Shown: positions 1-13,629, counted from the stretch's first letter. The stretch is 64,000 bases of DNA from Pleurodeles waltl (GCF_031143425.1 NC_090450.1:219739442-219803441), one strand, 5' to 3'. Numbers and translations: made by a program. Notes: generated by a model not told the origin, from the sequence alone.

Positions 1-490
1 GGGATTGGAAATTCGTCACCGTTGTGATGGAGTAACTCATAGACCAAGATCTAAATCTGGACCTAAGCAGTGGCCTTACTGGAAAGCGTAGTCCAATAGG
101 CAAAAAACATCCCACTGATGGGATAGACGACATGCAAAAATGGAAACCTCACAGCATGTATATGAATGTGAAACAAAGTACCAGTACTATTCAGAACCCC
201 AATTGCTAAATGGCTACTGATGAACTGTGGCTTGCCGTATGCTAAAACTAAAGGACACAGCCAAAGAGAAGGCCCACTTCTTTCCTGATCCCCAGTTGCC
301 CAACAAGTTCTGCTGGAAACTGCTAGCTGTGCCACTGATGAAGTAGACTCTGCCCTGGGAGCCACCTCAATGCCATTGATTGAGCTCTGAGTCAGCCGTT
401 CAGCAATTAATGATTTGGAATCCTGTGTTCATAAATTGTTACTGACAACTTTGGATGGATATGCACTTAGATCCTTGTGGTCTACTATTC
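1..490. other. Unassigned sequence left of the first L1
   Basis: No family is recognisable. A 100-codon open frame on the minus strand (63-365) has no motif I know and I do not call it a gene. The stretch ends at the target site of the L1 that follows. Confidence 0.4.
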
Positions 491-503
491 TTGAGTGTTG
501 ATT
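491..503. repeat. L1 target-site duplication, left copy
   Basis: The 13 bases TTGAGTGTTGATT occur here and again at 7506-7518, exactly bracketing the L1 insertion. Confidence 0.85.
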
Positions 504-999
504 TTTTTAAAACATGCTTTTATTCGGTTTTGCAACAAAATTATGTCATTGAGATACTGCACATTCAGCGACTTACCAAGCAGGGCAATCAAAGGGCATA
601 GCACGACTGGCAACAGGATAAGTAATGCACAAGAAATCAAGTGCATATCAATAATCATTACAACTGGAAAAATGAGACCACAGATATGAAAATTTATAAA
701 GAAGAAAAAAAAGGCAGCTCAACCGGGATCAGCCCTGCGAACAGGAGAGTGGCCGGGAAGTGAGAATAGAGGTCATTTTATTAAATTAACAATCTTCCAA
801 GGAGAGGGAGAGGGGGTGCGAGAGCCATCTGTCACTCACCCTGTGCACCACCTCAACTCCCAGAAGTACTTCACAGGTAATGCTCAAACATTCTCAGGTG
901 TGGACCCATTCTTAGAAACAGTGGTATGGGGCCCCACTGAGTTCAGACCCTCAGAAACTGTACATGGGGTGGGTGCCACCAGGACAACCTCTGACAATT

Positions 1000-3900
1000 T
1001 CTTCAACATGGACTCCATATGTCTAGATCCCATTTGGCATTGTTATCAGTACGCACTTCACGCAGGTGCTTCTTCTCCGCTACGCCCCATTCCAGGACAT
1101 CTGTTAGGCACTTGCTACCCACTGGGCTTGTGGAGTGCACCCAGTGTATAGCCACCCTATGTTTAGCCAAGACCAGATCCAACAAAGCGAATCTATGGTG
1201 GATTTGGACCCTAAGTGGAGGTGTCGGGAGCACCCCAAACAAACAATGCTCTATGGAAGACTCAATCGCGACCTGGGTAACCTCCCACAATGTCTGCAGG
1301 ACTTCCCCCCAGTACCCACGCAGGGCTCCATAGTCCCATGTCATGTGAAGAAAGCTTGCCTGTGTCGTTCCACAGTGAGAGCAGGCTGCTGAGAAAGCCC
1401 TGACAATTCTATGAGGAGACAGAGGGGTTAAGTACGCCTGTAGGGAGTACGTAATAAAACTGCATGAGTTTGAACCTCGCATTGCTGGCCACCTCCCTAA
1501 CATGGGCAAATTCTTGCTTCCAGGCAATCACTGAAAGGCCAGTCGTCAGCACCTCCGCCCACATATCTTGGACATCTGTTGTATCTGTGTAATGATCTCC
1601 CTTAAGGGCAATATAGAATTGTGATATCAGGCCTCTGAATGACTCAGGGTCCAGTATCATCTGCAGAATCTTGGACTCCACAAGCTCTGCAGGGAATGTC
1701 AGCCAAATCTTGCAAATGACTGAATATATCCGGCGCCTCCGCCATCGTGAGGAATACACTGTTATGGAATCGGTCACCAACTGGTTTACATCCGCCCGCA
1801 TTCCAATTTGTCAGATCCATCACCGACTGGATATCTGGGATAGGTTTCAACCAGTGCAAGGGAAGAATCTTGGCATGGGGGCCAGCGCAACACACATGTT
1901 ACAACCTGCTCCCACACCATGACCACCTGCCTGAGGTTGAAGGGGCAGTCGGTAGGAACACCCGCCCCTAGCATATGGCAGTGCAGAAGGTCTACCTCAT
2001 CACCCTATGCACCCAACAAGGACATTTCCACATTGGGGCCATCAGCGCACCACTGAGCAGCATACTGAAGCGGGCAGTCAAAATAAATCAATCAAATGTC
2101 CGGTAAACCCAGACCATCCAGGTCCGTGTCCAACTTTTGGAGGTCCAGCTAGACCCTGCTGCGTTTACCCACCCACACCAGGGATATTAAGAGTTTATTG
2201 AGTTGAGTGAAGGTGAACAGAGAAATTCTATATTTGGCGTTTTGCAGAACGTTCAGACAATGGCAGAGAAGCATCATTTTACACAGTGCAACTCTGCCCA
2301 CCACTGATAATGGCAGGTGCACCCAGAATTGAATGGAGTCCTCCAGACCCCAAAGAACACTGCCCATGTTGAGACTGTATTTGGCACTCGTTCAGTTGGT
2401 GTCTGACACCCCAGATTTCGAAACCGCCCAGTCTCCCAATGAAACCCAGTCACAGGGAGTTCCTCATAGTGCTGCCTTGCCAATGCCGCCAGTGGGAACA
2501 GTACTGTCTTCTGTTTACTAACCTGAAGGCCCGGAGCCATCTCAAATTCAGACATGATGTGTGGTAGCCTGTAGACTGACTGCTCAGGGCTAGTAACATA
2601 CATGAGCGTGTCGCCCGCCTAGAGTGATACTACATGATTTTTACATCCCTACTGCGATCTCCCATCTGGCCATATCGTGGCAGAGGAGTATTGCCAATGG
2701 CTCCATCACCAAGGCAAAAAGGAGCAGTGAAAAGGTGCACCTCTGCTTAGTAGCACTTTCAATGGGAAACTGCTCCGACAACAGGGGCCCATCAGCACCC
2801 TGGCCACTGGGCTTGCATAAAGCAATCTCACCAAAGACAAAAATGTCGGTCCAAGGCCCATTCTCCCAAGGACCTCCAAGAGGTACTCCCAATCATGAGT
2901 ATTGAATGTCTTTTCAATGTCCAGGGCACCCACCATCACATTTGCTAACTACTCGCAATTGAATGGAGCATGTGGGAGAATCACTGCAAATTCATGTGCG
3001 CCCCCGACTAGACATAAAACCACACTGGTCGGTGTGACTAGATGATTGACCACGCCTCGTAATCTCGTCGCGAGGACCTTTGGATTTGGACATCTGCTCC
3101 CAACAAGGACAAAGGGCAGTAAGAGACTGAGTACGCAGGGTCCCTGTTGGGTTTAGAAAGCAGAACAATCTGCGCATCACCCATAGACTGCAGTAGCTCT
3201 CTGCGGTCTCATGCCTCCATGAACACCTCAATCAGGCGGGGGAGGGGTGGCTACGAATATGTCTGATAGTATTCCTCTGGAAGCCCATCCCATCCCTGCC
3301 CTGCATCTTGCATCTGGCCATCACTCGCACCACCACTCCCAGCTCTTCCAATGAGAGGTCACACTCCAAACACTACCTGTACCACCGTTAAGCGAGGGAG
3401 TGGCAACTGGGTCAGGAAGTCACATGCTCTCTCCAAGTGATGAACTGCCTGTGCATCATAGATTGCTTTAAGATGGTCTCACAAAATGAGGTTGATATCA
3501 ACCAGGTTCCTGCACTGGAGGCATCCCGGCACCTCAGGGAAAAAATCACTGGTGGAATTCTCTTCTGTAGGCAGTCTGATTTGTCACCCTCACAGTGCAG
3601 TGTCTGATGGTAGTCACAGCGGATCAGACGATCCAACCAATCCCAATTTCTTGCCACTGCCCTATGAGCTTCCAATAGTGATGCATTCTGGGACCCCATC
3701 AACGGAGCATCCAGTTGGAGGTCTGTCGGGAGTCTTTCCTACGCTGGCAATTGTGCCTTCAAGTGATGTCTGTGGCCACCAACCCACATTAAGCACTCCC
3801 CACGGGTCACCACATTCAGGGCATCCCACTCCATGCCTCTACAGGATGATTTGGACCAGTTGAATGCAAAATAGACTGTAATCATCGATCTGAGCTTGTC

Positions 3901-4665
3901 AGAGGGTCTGTAATCGCCTCTGGGTGCAATCTCCATAAGGGTACGAAAGGACTCCCACCGCCTACCTCTGAGTCTATCAGTAAAGAAGCGTGATCAGAAA
4001 GAAATCTGTGCAATATCTGTGTTCACGCCATGTGGGTGGCTATGTCTATTGTGGCTAGGAACCTGTCCAGGCTGTATGTATCATGGGTATTCCTCAGCAG
4101 CCGGATGCATCATGCGCCAAACATTCACGCAGCCCAACTGGCTTATTACCGCATGCAGTACCACCACATGGGGCTCTGTGCCCAACCTGGGAGGGGGGAC
4201 TATTCTGCTCGCCATCCAGTATATAGTTGAAATCCCCAGCCAAGAGTAGGGGGTCCCCAGATGAGGGAAGAGGTTGTGTACCAGCCCCAAATAGAAGAAC
4301 CCATCATCCATGTTGAGAGCATACACACTCAGAAAGCAGATCTCATGTCTGTCTAGAATACCACATAGCAAAAGGTATCCACCTTCGACATCCGCCTTAA
4401 AACTTTGCATCTAAAATGGGACCCTAGGCACAACCCAGATAGATACACCTCGGCCATAGTTAAAATATGTAGCAGAGGAGAATTGCCCCCTTCATTTCCT
4501 CTGCACTTTCTGTGCCTCATTGTCCATGAGATACGTTTATTGGAACAGGGCAAACTTTATACCCTGCCATGTAAGGTATGTCTGGACCCTATATCTCTTG
4601 GTATAGAAGCTTAGCCTTTGCACATGCCACACCACAACTCTATAATTTGTAGCCATTTTACTTTG
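1000..4665 (-). pseudogene. L1 ORF2 (endonuclease and reverse transcriptase), decayed
   Basis: Broken frames on the minus strand give L1 ORF2 in order. The endonuclease N-terminus lies near 4665-4500 (WHVQ, then a QETHL-like block around an in-frame stop). The endonuclease middle lies at 4410-4080, with a SVYALN block and a VWRMMHP block. The reverse transcriptase lies near 2940-2640, with LDIEKTF, then FPIES and a SLLLFALVMEPLA block typical of RT motif B. The C-terminal end lies at 1530-1003, with a CSHCGTTQASFLHMTW zinc-knuckle-like segment. Intact ORF2 nicks DNA and copies the L1 RNA into the genome. Here many stops and shifts separate the blocks, and the catalytic core is not continuous in any frame. 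Confidence 0.85.
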
Positions 4666-5449
4666 TGAAATAACAATGTCTTGACCAAAGCCCCCCACCA
4701 TCTATCCACTATTGCATCCTTGCTGCAACAGTAATAACAGTGCAAACAAGAACAACCCATCCCACCGCCGGGTAAACACTTCTGAACAGCCATTGTATTC
4801 CCATATGCTCCAACCCATAATACCCACCCAGTCACAGATACACCTTACTGTTACAATCCGGCACTCAGACAACTCTCATATAAACTCACAACAGCTATCA
4901 ACCTAAACAATATATTGGGAAATCAGAGCCCAGCAATCATGTTAGCCAGCGTTGCTAGCCCCCATGTACCCCTGTCATGCAACAATAACACACCCAACAC
5001 TCTCATTTAGAAAACCTCATTCAGCTACCCACACCTCCCTCTCCACCACACAATCACAAAGAACCGGGGTACAGATATAAAGATATAAAGAGCAGAAGAC
5101 AAAAGTGGTGGGAAGAAGGCATAGGTCCTGCCAGCCCCAAATATCACCACATTGTCCCCCACAGATCATCCCCAATCGTCCACAAGGTGAGCCCATCCTT
5201 CACCTCCAATCACAAGGGTCCAGGAACTCCCCTCACCCGCACACCACACCTCTGCCACCAAACTCATGCTAGCCCTCAGCAAAGAGGGGGAGGAAGGAGG
5301 TCCGCCATCCAGTGTTGGCCAAAAAGGTAAATCCTCACAGACTTGTCTATCACCAGGATCATGACTCTCCCATGTCCAGTGTCACCTCCAACACAGCTAC
5401 AGCTCTTACGTCCAAGCTTGAGATCATCACCGAACTGACCAGAGCTTTT

Positions 5450-6410
5450 GCCGCCTCACTTTCTGACCGCTGCTGCTCCAGATCCAGTGTGCAATTACGC
5501 CTAACCACCACCCACAAAGTAGACCTGGATGACTCGCTGTCTCACTTCCTCATCTTCCTTGATCTCCTGCATCTGGATGAGGACCTCCACGGTTTTCAGT
5601 GCCTCAAGAGATCGACGCGGGGATTTTACCATCGCCATGGATCTACATCCAATCCCTCACTGCCCCCGCGTGGGTGAAGAACTGCGAATGGTTATCATGT
5701 AGCACCTTCAATTCTGTGGGGTAGAGGAGCATATAGCGGAGTCCCATAGCCCTCAGTTTTTGTTTAACTTTCCCAAAAGACTATAACAATTGTTGCACTT
5801 GTTGAGTATAGTCTTGGAAGAAACGGATGACTTGGTTCTCAAGTTTAAGGTCCCCATCTTGACGGACAATGTGAAGGATGGTATCTCTATCCCTATATTT
5901 GAGAACTTTTGCTGTGAGTGTGCAGGGGGAGGCCCCCAGCAGCAGCCGCAGTATCAGCACCTGATGAGCCCTCTCAACTACAAAACATGTGAACAATTGA
6001 GTTGTGGGGACCACAGTAGAGATACATCATTTGAGGAAGAGTTCCGGGCTCTGGCTCTCTGCGCCATCTGGAAAGCTTATGAAACAAAGGTTGCAGAGAT
6101 GCAAGCGGCCTTCTGAACCCTCAGCCCTGGCCTCCAAAATGTTTGTTCTGGTGGACAAGGATACCATTTCAGCAGGAAGGGATGCCACCTCACCCTGCTA
6201 TCTGGAACCTCCTGTTAATTAGATAGGGTGCGTTCCGCCACTCCGTGGAGATCTGAGCACAGGAGACCCACATCCAAGGAGATCGCCTCTTTCTTGGCCT
6301 GAACAGCTGCACTTGAGGCCTCTATACTGGCTAGTAGTTGAGTGCTAGTCGGGCCCCATGGATGAGGTGTACTGTCCAGGGGCTCTTGTTGCAGATGTTG
6401 CAACCCCATG
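5450..6410 (-). pseudogene. L1 ORF1 (RNA-binding protein), decayed
   Basis: The minus-strand frame near 6410-6215 gives a coiled-coil N-terminal part. The frame at 6014-5781 gives the conserved RNA-binding region, with blocks such as ERAHQV and KYRDRDTIL followed by ENQVIRFFQDYT, as in L1 ORF1 (Transposase_22 family). Remnants of the C-terminal domain continue to about 5450. Intact ORF1p forms trimers that coat L1 RNA. The frame is broken between these segments. It lies upstream of ORF2 in the usual L1 order. Confidence 0.8.
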
Positions 6411-7439
6411 TTCGAGCCGGGGGCTGTAAATTGTTTATTTCTGATCTGCTGAGCCCCATATGCTGTCTGTCATTCCCCATGATGGGCATTGGCTGTGAAT
6501 CGTAAACCAGTACATCCATGCTCCAGCGTGTAGAGGACACCAGTACCTGAACAACACCTGCTTGCACCCTGGGGTCACCTGGTGTGCAGCACAAGCAGCC
6601 CACAACTCTTTTATGCCCCTGACAATCACAGGACCTGTTGATGGTGGAATAGTCAATCATTGGAGATAGCAGAGCCCGCTTGCGCTCCCATCTCAGTGCA
6701 GCACAAGCGGCTCCACTGGCCTGGCAGTACCGCTGGACTGGTCCTTATAGAGTAACAAAGTGAAGGGGAGTGCAGGCCCCAAAGTTTCATCAGCTGTCCA
6801 GGAGAAATACTAGGGGGCTATCAGGCCATCCACAGGTGTCAGGCATTCAGAATACTATATAGCAGTATAGTGAAAAGCGGTGCGGGTCTCCTTCACCACC
6901 CACTAGCAATCTTATTCCATTTTCTGAGTTGGTAATGTCCAGGGGGCAGCACAGTGGCTGAGAGGCAGTGCTGCCAATCCGCAGCAAACACCATTGAGAC
7001 CCTGGCCCCAAACCCAGGACTCGCCATTCCACTGTTTCCTGCCATCCCCACACCCAGCTATGAAACTCAGGTGGTATTGGCCCATCCACATGGCCACACT
7101 CCCTGCTGGCCGCGTGGCACCTCCCACAGGAGCGCACAGCAGCTAGCCCGTAATACGTCCACCAGCATACACAAGGGCACATGAGGGTTCCCCCGCCCTC
7201 ACCTCCTCAGAACCAGCAGGGAAATGAGTTTGAGTGCGCTCGTCTGGACATCCCAGTCCATCCATCTTGCCTCCCACTGGGCACGGGACTGGACACCTCA
7301 GCACGCCACCTCAGGCAGGTCAGGATTGGCCATAAATGATCGAACAATGGCTCCCCCGCCTCCCCCATGAGCCGCTCACACACTCAGGCAATCCTCAGGG
7401 CTCAATGGGTCCTTTGGGGTAGGATAATGACAGAATTTT

Positions 7440-7505
7440 GGAGCCGGCAGCTCGGAACACATTAAATTGCGCCCGCCATCTTCCCATGCATGCCACGCCC
7501 CCTTT
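7440..7505 (-). promoter_or_regulatory. L1 5' end with YY1-like site
   Basis: On the minus strand the first 35 bases of the element contain AAGATGGCGGGC (centred on 7471-7482). This matches the YY1-type site found at the start of many vertebrate L1 5' UTRs, where it sets the start of transcription. Function here is inferred from family knowledge. Confidence 0.55.
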
Positions 7506-7518
7506 TTGAGTGTTGATT
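7506..7518. repeat. L1 target-site duplication, right copy
   Basis: Identical 13-mer to 491-503. Confidence 0.85.
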
Positions 7519-8141
7519 AGTTTCAAATAGATGCGTATGTGCTCTGAACTGTTTTTCCTTGGAGACTGAGTAAAGCAAGTGATATATAAATGGGAAATAA
7601 ATCAATCACATAGATTAGTTGCACATTTATTACATCAATAGTTAGAAATCATCATTGTTTTCTTAGTAAAGTTGCTGAGTCCAGACTTGGATAAATGCAA
7701 CTCTGCAAGATGAATGCACATAAAAGCGACTCAACAGGTACAGACTGTCATGCTTCACTATTCTTTAACTGATAAATGGTGAGATAGACACCCTCATGAT
7801 AAGGAAGGCACTTGCATTACCACCTCTTGCACTTCCTGGTCATGTACTGATTACTAGTTAATCAATATAGACGCACCCACATGGATGAGGCGCATGGAGC
7901 ATTTGACCCGAACCCTGTCCGTCCATGTACCAATTCTGCTCGGACTGGTACTGACTAGTGATGAAGACTACAGTTCTCTTGAAGGCTGCTGCCGAATGCG
8001 TTTAGGGATCCACTCTTCTGATCTGATATTAAAACTGATATTTTTGAGTACGTCGCCCACAGTGAGATTCGAGTTTCTCCCCCTGGGATACTTTTGGAAG
8101 CCTTTAAGTCTGCATTTGAGGTGCATTTATTACTTAGCAAT
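7519..8141. other. Unassigned sequence between L1 and LTR-like element
   Basis: AT-rich sequence without recognisable coding or repeat structure. An open frame from 7885 runs into the next element and shows no known motif. Confidence 0.4.
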
Positions 8142-11140
8142 TGTAAGAAAGTAGCCTCTTTCTAGCAAGGTTACCCCCACTTTTTGCATGTTTGTGGGTG
8201 TCTGTCAGTGTGTTTTTACTGTCTCCCTGGGATCCTGCTAGAGAGGACCCCAGTGCTTATAGTTAAAACCCTATTTGTCAGTGTGTTTTGCCTGTCTCAC
8301 TGGGATCCGGCTAGTCAGGACCCCATTGCTCATAGTTTGTTGCCGATGTGTGTGTTGTCAGTGGTGCTTAACTGTGTCACTGAAGTTCTGCTAATCAGAA
8401 CTCTAGTGCATATGCTCTCTCCACTTCCAAATTAGTAACTATAGTTAAGTGACTTCATATTCCAATTCCAATTGGCTCACTGGACCCCCCTTTTAAGTCC
8501 CTAGTATCTGGTAGTTAGGTACCCAGGGCATTGGGGTTTCAGGAGATCCTTAAGGGCTGCAGCATTTCTTTTGCCACCCATAAGGAGCTCAGACAAACCC
8601 TTCTTCAGGACTGCCACTGCAGCCTGCGTGAAATAGTGCACACACTATTTCACAGCCATTTTCACTGCACTTAAGTAACTTATAAGTCACCTATACGTCT
8701 AACCTTCATTTACCGAAGGCTAGGTGCAAACTTACTAAGTGTGAGTGCACCCTTGCACTAGTAAAGGTGCCCCCACGCTGTCCAGGGGCAATTCCCCAGA
8801 CTTTGTGAGGGCGGGGATACCATTACACGTGTGCACCACATACAGGTCAATACCTATATGTAGCTTCACAATGGTAACTCCGAATATGGGCATGCAAGCT
8901 GTCTAAGATCATGGAATTGTCCCTCCATTCCAAATCTGGTATTTGGGGGAACAATCCCATGCATCCTGGGGGCTCCACCATGGACCCACAGTACTGCTAA
9001 ACCAGCTCTCTGAGGCTTGCACTGCAGCTATAGCTGCTGCCACCTCACAGATGGGAGTCTGCCCTCCTTGGGTCTGAGCAGCTCAGTCCCAGGAAGGCAG
9101 AACAAAGCATTTCCTTTGGGAGGAGAGTGTTACACCCTCTTCCTTTGGAAATAGGTATTATTGACTTGGGAGGGGTAGCCTCCCAGAGCCTCTGGAAATG
9201 CTTTGAAGGGCACAGATGGTGTCCTCCTTGCATAAGCCAGTGTACACTGGTTCAGGGACCCCCAGTCCCTGCTCTGGCTTGAAATTGGACAAAGGAAAGG
9301 GGAGTGCCACTCCCCTGTCCATCACCACCCCAAGGGTGGTGCCCAGAGCTCCTCCAGTGTGTCCCTGGCATTGGCCATCTTGTTTCCCAAGCTGTGGGGA
9401 CACTCTGGAGATCTCTGAGTGGCCAGTGCCAACAGGTGACGTCAGAAACCCCTGAGAGGTGCATATCTGGTTAGTTAGCCAATCCCCCTCTCAGTGCTAT
9501 TTAGGGTCTTTCCTGTGGGTTCCTCTTCAGATTCAGCTTGCAAGTTTCCCCCAGGAATCCTCTGCAACTCCTGCTTCATCCTGTGACCGTCGGGTCAACT
9601 GCAGCCTGCTCCAGGAACCACTGTAATTGAAACAAAGTATCCAAGAAGGCTACAGTGACTCTGCAACTTCAGCTCCAGCCAGCAACTGCAACAGTTTCCA
9701 AGGTGTGCACGTTCTGAGGACTCCCTGTCTTCACCCTGCACCAGAAGGACTAAAAAAATCTCCCGTGGAGTGACGGAGTCACTTCCCTGCTCCAGCAGGC
9801 ACCTTCTAATACGACTACCAGTACTCAGGGACTCCTCTCCTGATGATGAGCGTGCTCCCTGGAACACAGGTGGTGGACCCCTTCGACCCAGACTGTCCTA
9901 AGGTCCAGCTGTACAAATTTGGAGGAGGTAAGAGCTTGCCTTCCCGGTTTGCGACAGTACCCCTGTGCACCACGTCATCTCTAGCTCCTGAGGCATCTGT
10001 TCACTATTTGCAAGAATCCTTCATGCACAGCCTGGCCCAGGTCCCCAGCACTCTATCCTGCAACGCTCAACTCGCTGAGTTGTTTTCCAGCGGAGTGGGA
10101 CCTTCTTTTGTAGTGCCACAGCAACCACAACTTTCACCTTCTTTGTCCCCATGTCCTGGGACTCCCGTGGGTTCTGCCTGGTCATCTGTGGGGTCCCTTC
10201 TGTGTTGGGAGCCCCCTCTGCCTCCTCAGTCTGATTTGATGCCCCCAGGTCCCTCCTGGGTCCAGGCAGCAACATTTTGATGCAAACCGCGACATTGCTT
10301 GAACCAAGGCTTGTTGGACGAATCCAGAACTGCAACTTGCCTGCATCCAACATCTCGAAATGGGACATCCTTTGCATCATGCAGGAACCCACAGCCATCT
10401 TCTTTGGTGCTCTTCTGCAGACTTCGTCCAACCCGAGAATCCTCTTTTGCACCATCTTCTAGGTTGGCAGGGGCTCTTGTCCTTCCGGGAATCTTCTGCA
10501 ACTTCTGGAGTTGGTCTTCTCTCTTCACAGGTCTTCAGGTCCAGGAATACACCATTTGTTCCTTGCAGGCTTGCTTGGTTCTTGCAATAACTCTTATCAC
10601 GACTTGTAGTGTGTTCTGAGGAAACTTGCAGTACTTTACTCCTACTTTCCTGGGCTCTGGGGTGGGGTATTTTACTCACCTTTGTGGTTTTCTTACACTC
10701 TTAGAATCCCTCTACACACTACACTTGCCTAGGGGGGAATTTGTGATTTGCATTCCAGTTTCATAGTATATTGTTTGCGTTGCCCCTAGGCCTATTTCTT
10801 CCTATTGCATTCTATTATATTTTCTATTGTTTGCACTATTCTATGACTATTTGCGTACCTGATTTTGGTCTCTTGTGTATATATTGTGTATAATACTTAC
10901 CTCAAGAAGGAGTATTGCCTTTAAGCCTTGTGTCACTAAAACAAAGTACCTTTATTTTTGGTAACACTGAGTATTGTCTTTTATTGTCTATAAGTACTGT
11001 GTAACCATAGTGGTATTCAAGGAGCTTTGCTTGTCTCCTAGTTGATCCTAAGCTGCTCTGCTACAGCTACCTCTAGACAGCTGAAGCTGCTAGAATACTG
11101 ATCACATTTCACTAATAAGGCGTAATTGGACATTGTCTGA
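8142..11140 (+). mobile_element. Long LTR-like repeat (about 3 kb), no internal genes
   Basis: Begins TGTAAGAAAGTAGCC and resembles a very abundant salamander repeat that I recognise from memory as starting TG and ending CA with no coding capacity. A near-repeated phrase (a 'CTGGGATCC.GCTAG' block at 8228 and 8302, and a related block near 8385) marks its 5' part. The 3' part carries a polyadenylation-like zone near 10940. It shares 5' character with the elements at 19609 and 60017 (read in their own orientations). The 3' boundary fades near 11140 and I could not find a matching target duplication, so this copy may be 3' truncated. Solo LTR is my best interpretation. Confidence 0.55.
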
Positions 11141-12771
11141 ACATGGCCAGGTTAAATTTTTAAGCTTCTTCCTAGTTTGCCCCATGGCAAATGTTTGGAC
11201 TAAGGCTCTGATGTGGACTCTTACCCTCTGACAGCAACTTCAGAACAACACCCACCCCGCGGATTCAGCAGAACTTCCAGTCAATTGCAGAGTCTGTTCA
11301 CCTTCCTTGTTCCACAAACATGAATCAGTCCAGGCGGAGTCCTCTTCCTTCAGCTGTAGTCAGGTCCAAGGTACTAATTAGCTCCTGGCTGGCTCACCAA
11401 AATGTTGCTCAAATGTGAAATTACCTTGAAAAAACAAAAGGCAAGAGGTGTTTGGCAAAACAGGAACAGTTGGTTTAATTAAACACTACAGCAAAGGGAA
11501 CAGTTACAAAAAACTGGTCTGAGGGTGTTCTCCAGTACAATCTGAGCTGCGTTTTCTACATTCTTCTGGGCACCATAATACAATTACAGCATTCCTTTTA
11601 GGTAAAGAATGTGGGTTGTTGTCTTGGAGACGTAAATTAGGTCCCTGATGAAAAATGCAGGTGGGCCTCGACCTTGCGTGGACACAATGAGGGCCAGTGG
11701 GTAACCTGTCCAGGTGTCCAGCCTGAGGGGCATGTAATCACTTCATGCTACTGTCTGTGCTGTATTCTGATTGGCTGAGTGTTCCTAACTTCATGTGGCA
11801 TCTGCTTTATGGTATTTTGGGGAATGTGCGCACCCCTCTGGTCATATGTGCTTTATTGGGGCCAATCTCCTGGGACCATTGTGGTGACCTGAGTGTCCTG
11901 CTCCTGCATTTGCCATCGGCTATGTGCTATCCCACCTGTGACCTGTCAATCAGTAACCTCAGGCCTAGGCCTCAGAGCCTGCCTGACCATGTATTTCTAG
12001 TTCAGGTTCATGGAGAGTTCATAACTGGTGAATAATAGTGATGTGATTTCGTTTTTTAATGTGAACATGTCTTGGTGCACATCGACTTTTCTAATATAAA
12101 CTGTAGAAGCTACAGAGAAACAATTAATCCTTCCTAAGTAGAATTAGGAAAAAAGCCACCCAGATCACAAGCACACTGTATCAATTTATTTAGCAATGAA
12201 TTTGAACGTTAGACAGCACACCAAGAATCCCTTATACATCAATGTGACAGTTAAGAATGCCATTAGCATGCTGTGACTCATATATATAATACTGAGAAAA
12301 AAATAAGTTCCAATATGTACTTGGCTGGTGTGAAAAGATGACTACGAAACTGGGGAGAACACAGATGCTTCGATCAGGTCAGGCAGAATGCCCCCCTCTT
12401 CACAAACATTGTGAACATGAGAATTGCTGTCATAGTCCAGGGCTTGTTTACTATGTTGAGAAGGAGGAAAATTAATGCATGAACATTTTAGATCAACTCC
12501 AAAGCCTTTAATGCAGTCAATCCAGTGATCACCAGATCGAGTTACTCTACAGTCCTCACATAACGCAAACTAAAAAAATATTTGCCATAGTTTGAAATTA
12601 TAGCAGACGTCTTCTTTGGCAGCACAAATGTCTCATTAGAAGTGCCCCATATTATACGGTGGTTCAGAAAGATGACCTGATTATGGAAAGAGCTAGTAAA
12701 CTATTTGTCTGTGCCAGTGATATATTTGACTTCCAAGCTCTTAACACCTGAATCACTGTCTTTCACTGATA
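11141..12771. other. Unassigned sequence
   Basis: I see no gene, RNA or clear element. Several short open frames (for example 11745-12035, plus) have no recognisable motif. It may hold the diverged end of the LTR-like element on its left. Confidence 0.35.
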
Positions 12772-12836
12772 TCTGTTGGGCTGATAGCAGCAGGCTGAGC
12801 CCACATAGCTTGCTGCTAGTATGAGCTTAGCAACAG

Positions 12837-13130
12837 CAGCCCAGAGCATTGTAGGAGAGCAGATGTCAGAAAGCTCCTGGACACCTTGTATTGACACACC
12901 GAAACAGAAATGTGTAGGAAGCAAGGTCCCCGAGGAAAGGTGCATCACCAAGGCTGCCCATGATGGAGAGGCATTGAGTAGCAGCCTAGAATGCTGTAGC
13001 AGCCCAGAACGCTGAAGAGCACGATGCCAGCAAGTTCCTGCAAGCTCTAGGACACCCCACATCGGCGCACCGTAAAAGTTGCCATGGAGGAGAGGCACTG
13101 AGGTATGCTAGAATCGATCAATCGGGCAGT
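12837..13130 (+). repeat. Tandem 5' UTR monomers of the plus-strand L1
   Basis: Two diverged copies of a monomer of about 163 bp start with CAGCCCAGA at 12837 and 13000. Both contain a GTTCCTG/GCTCCTG block and a GACACC block, and both end near GGAGAGGCA.TGAG. Tandem promoter monomers upstream of ORF1 are known in several L1 families (for example mouse). Confidence 0.55.
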
Positions 13131-13629
13131 GGAAGATGTGGCAATTAAAAGCACCTCAGATGTGGTGGAGCAGGTGACCTAAGACATGAAAGCAGGCCAC
13201 TCCCTGGTATCATTGGTATTCCTGGCATCCCGGCCTACAGTTGTCAATGGGGTGGTGAGCTATAAAGAATGAGGAAGTACCAGAACAAATTGTCTGTGAC
13301 CAGTCTGAGTGTCTTTCTAGCACTAAAAGGGAAGCGAAGGGTGGGGCAGGGGTGCTTGACGGCAACAGCTCATAGAAGCATGGATCCCGGCAGCAGCGAG
13401 AATGTGACAGGGAGACCTCTGACCGCTAGTGAAGATGCCCATTTCCCCTAATACTGAACTTCTTGGCCACTTCTCAGGGGACACCTCTTCAAGGTCTGTG
13501 ACTGCTGTAACCACTATAACCTCTCAAGTACAGACAATGTCTCAGAGTGGAATTTGGGATAGCCAGGTGCCCACAGGAATGGCACAAGTGGAGGTCAACA
13601 ATGACACTACCACCTCTCAGGTTAGTGTG

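Larger units (their letters stand above)
504..7505 (-). mobile_element. Near full-length L1 retrotransposon (dead), minus strand
   Basis: A 7.0-kb LINE in the order, on the minus strand, 5' UTR, ORF1, ORF2, 3' end. Its 5' end (7505) begins with a G-rich run and AAGATGGCGGGC, as in many L1 5' UTRs. Its 3' end (504) carries AATAAA and a short A tail, read on the minus strand. A perfect 13-bp target-site duplication (491-503 and 7506-7518) shows it inserted complete by target-primed reverse transcription. Both ORFs are full of stops and frameshifts, so it is no longer active. This is one of two L1s in the window; the other is on the plus strand with a different 5' UTR. Confidence 0.85.

Noticed and set aside
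1003..1527. 174-codon minus-strand frame as a host gene
   Set aside because: The sequence is the C-terminal zinc-knuckle-like end of L1 ORF2 inside a bracketed L1.
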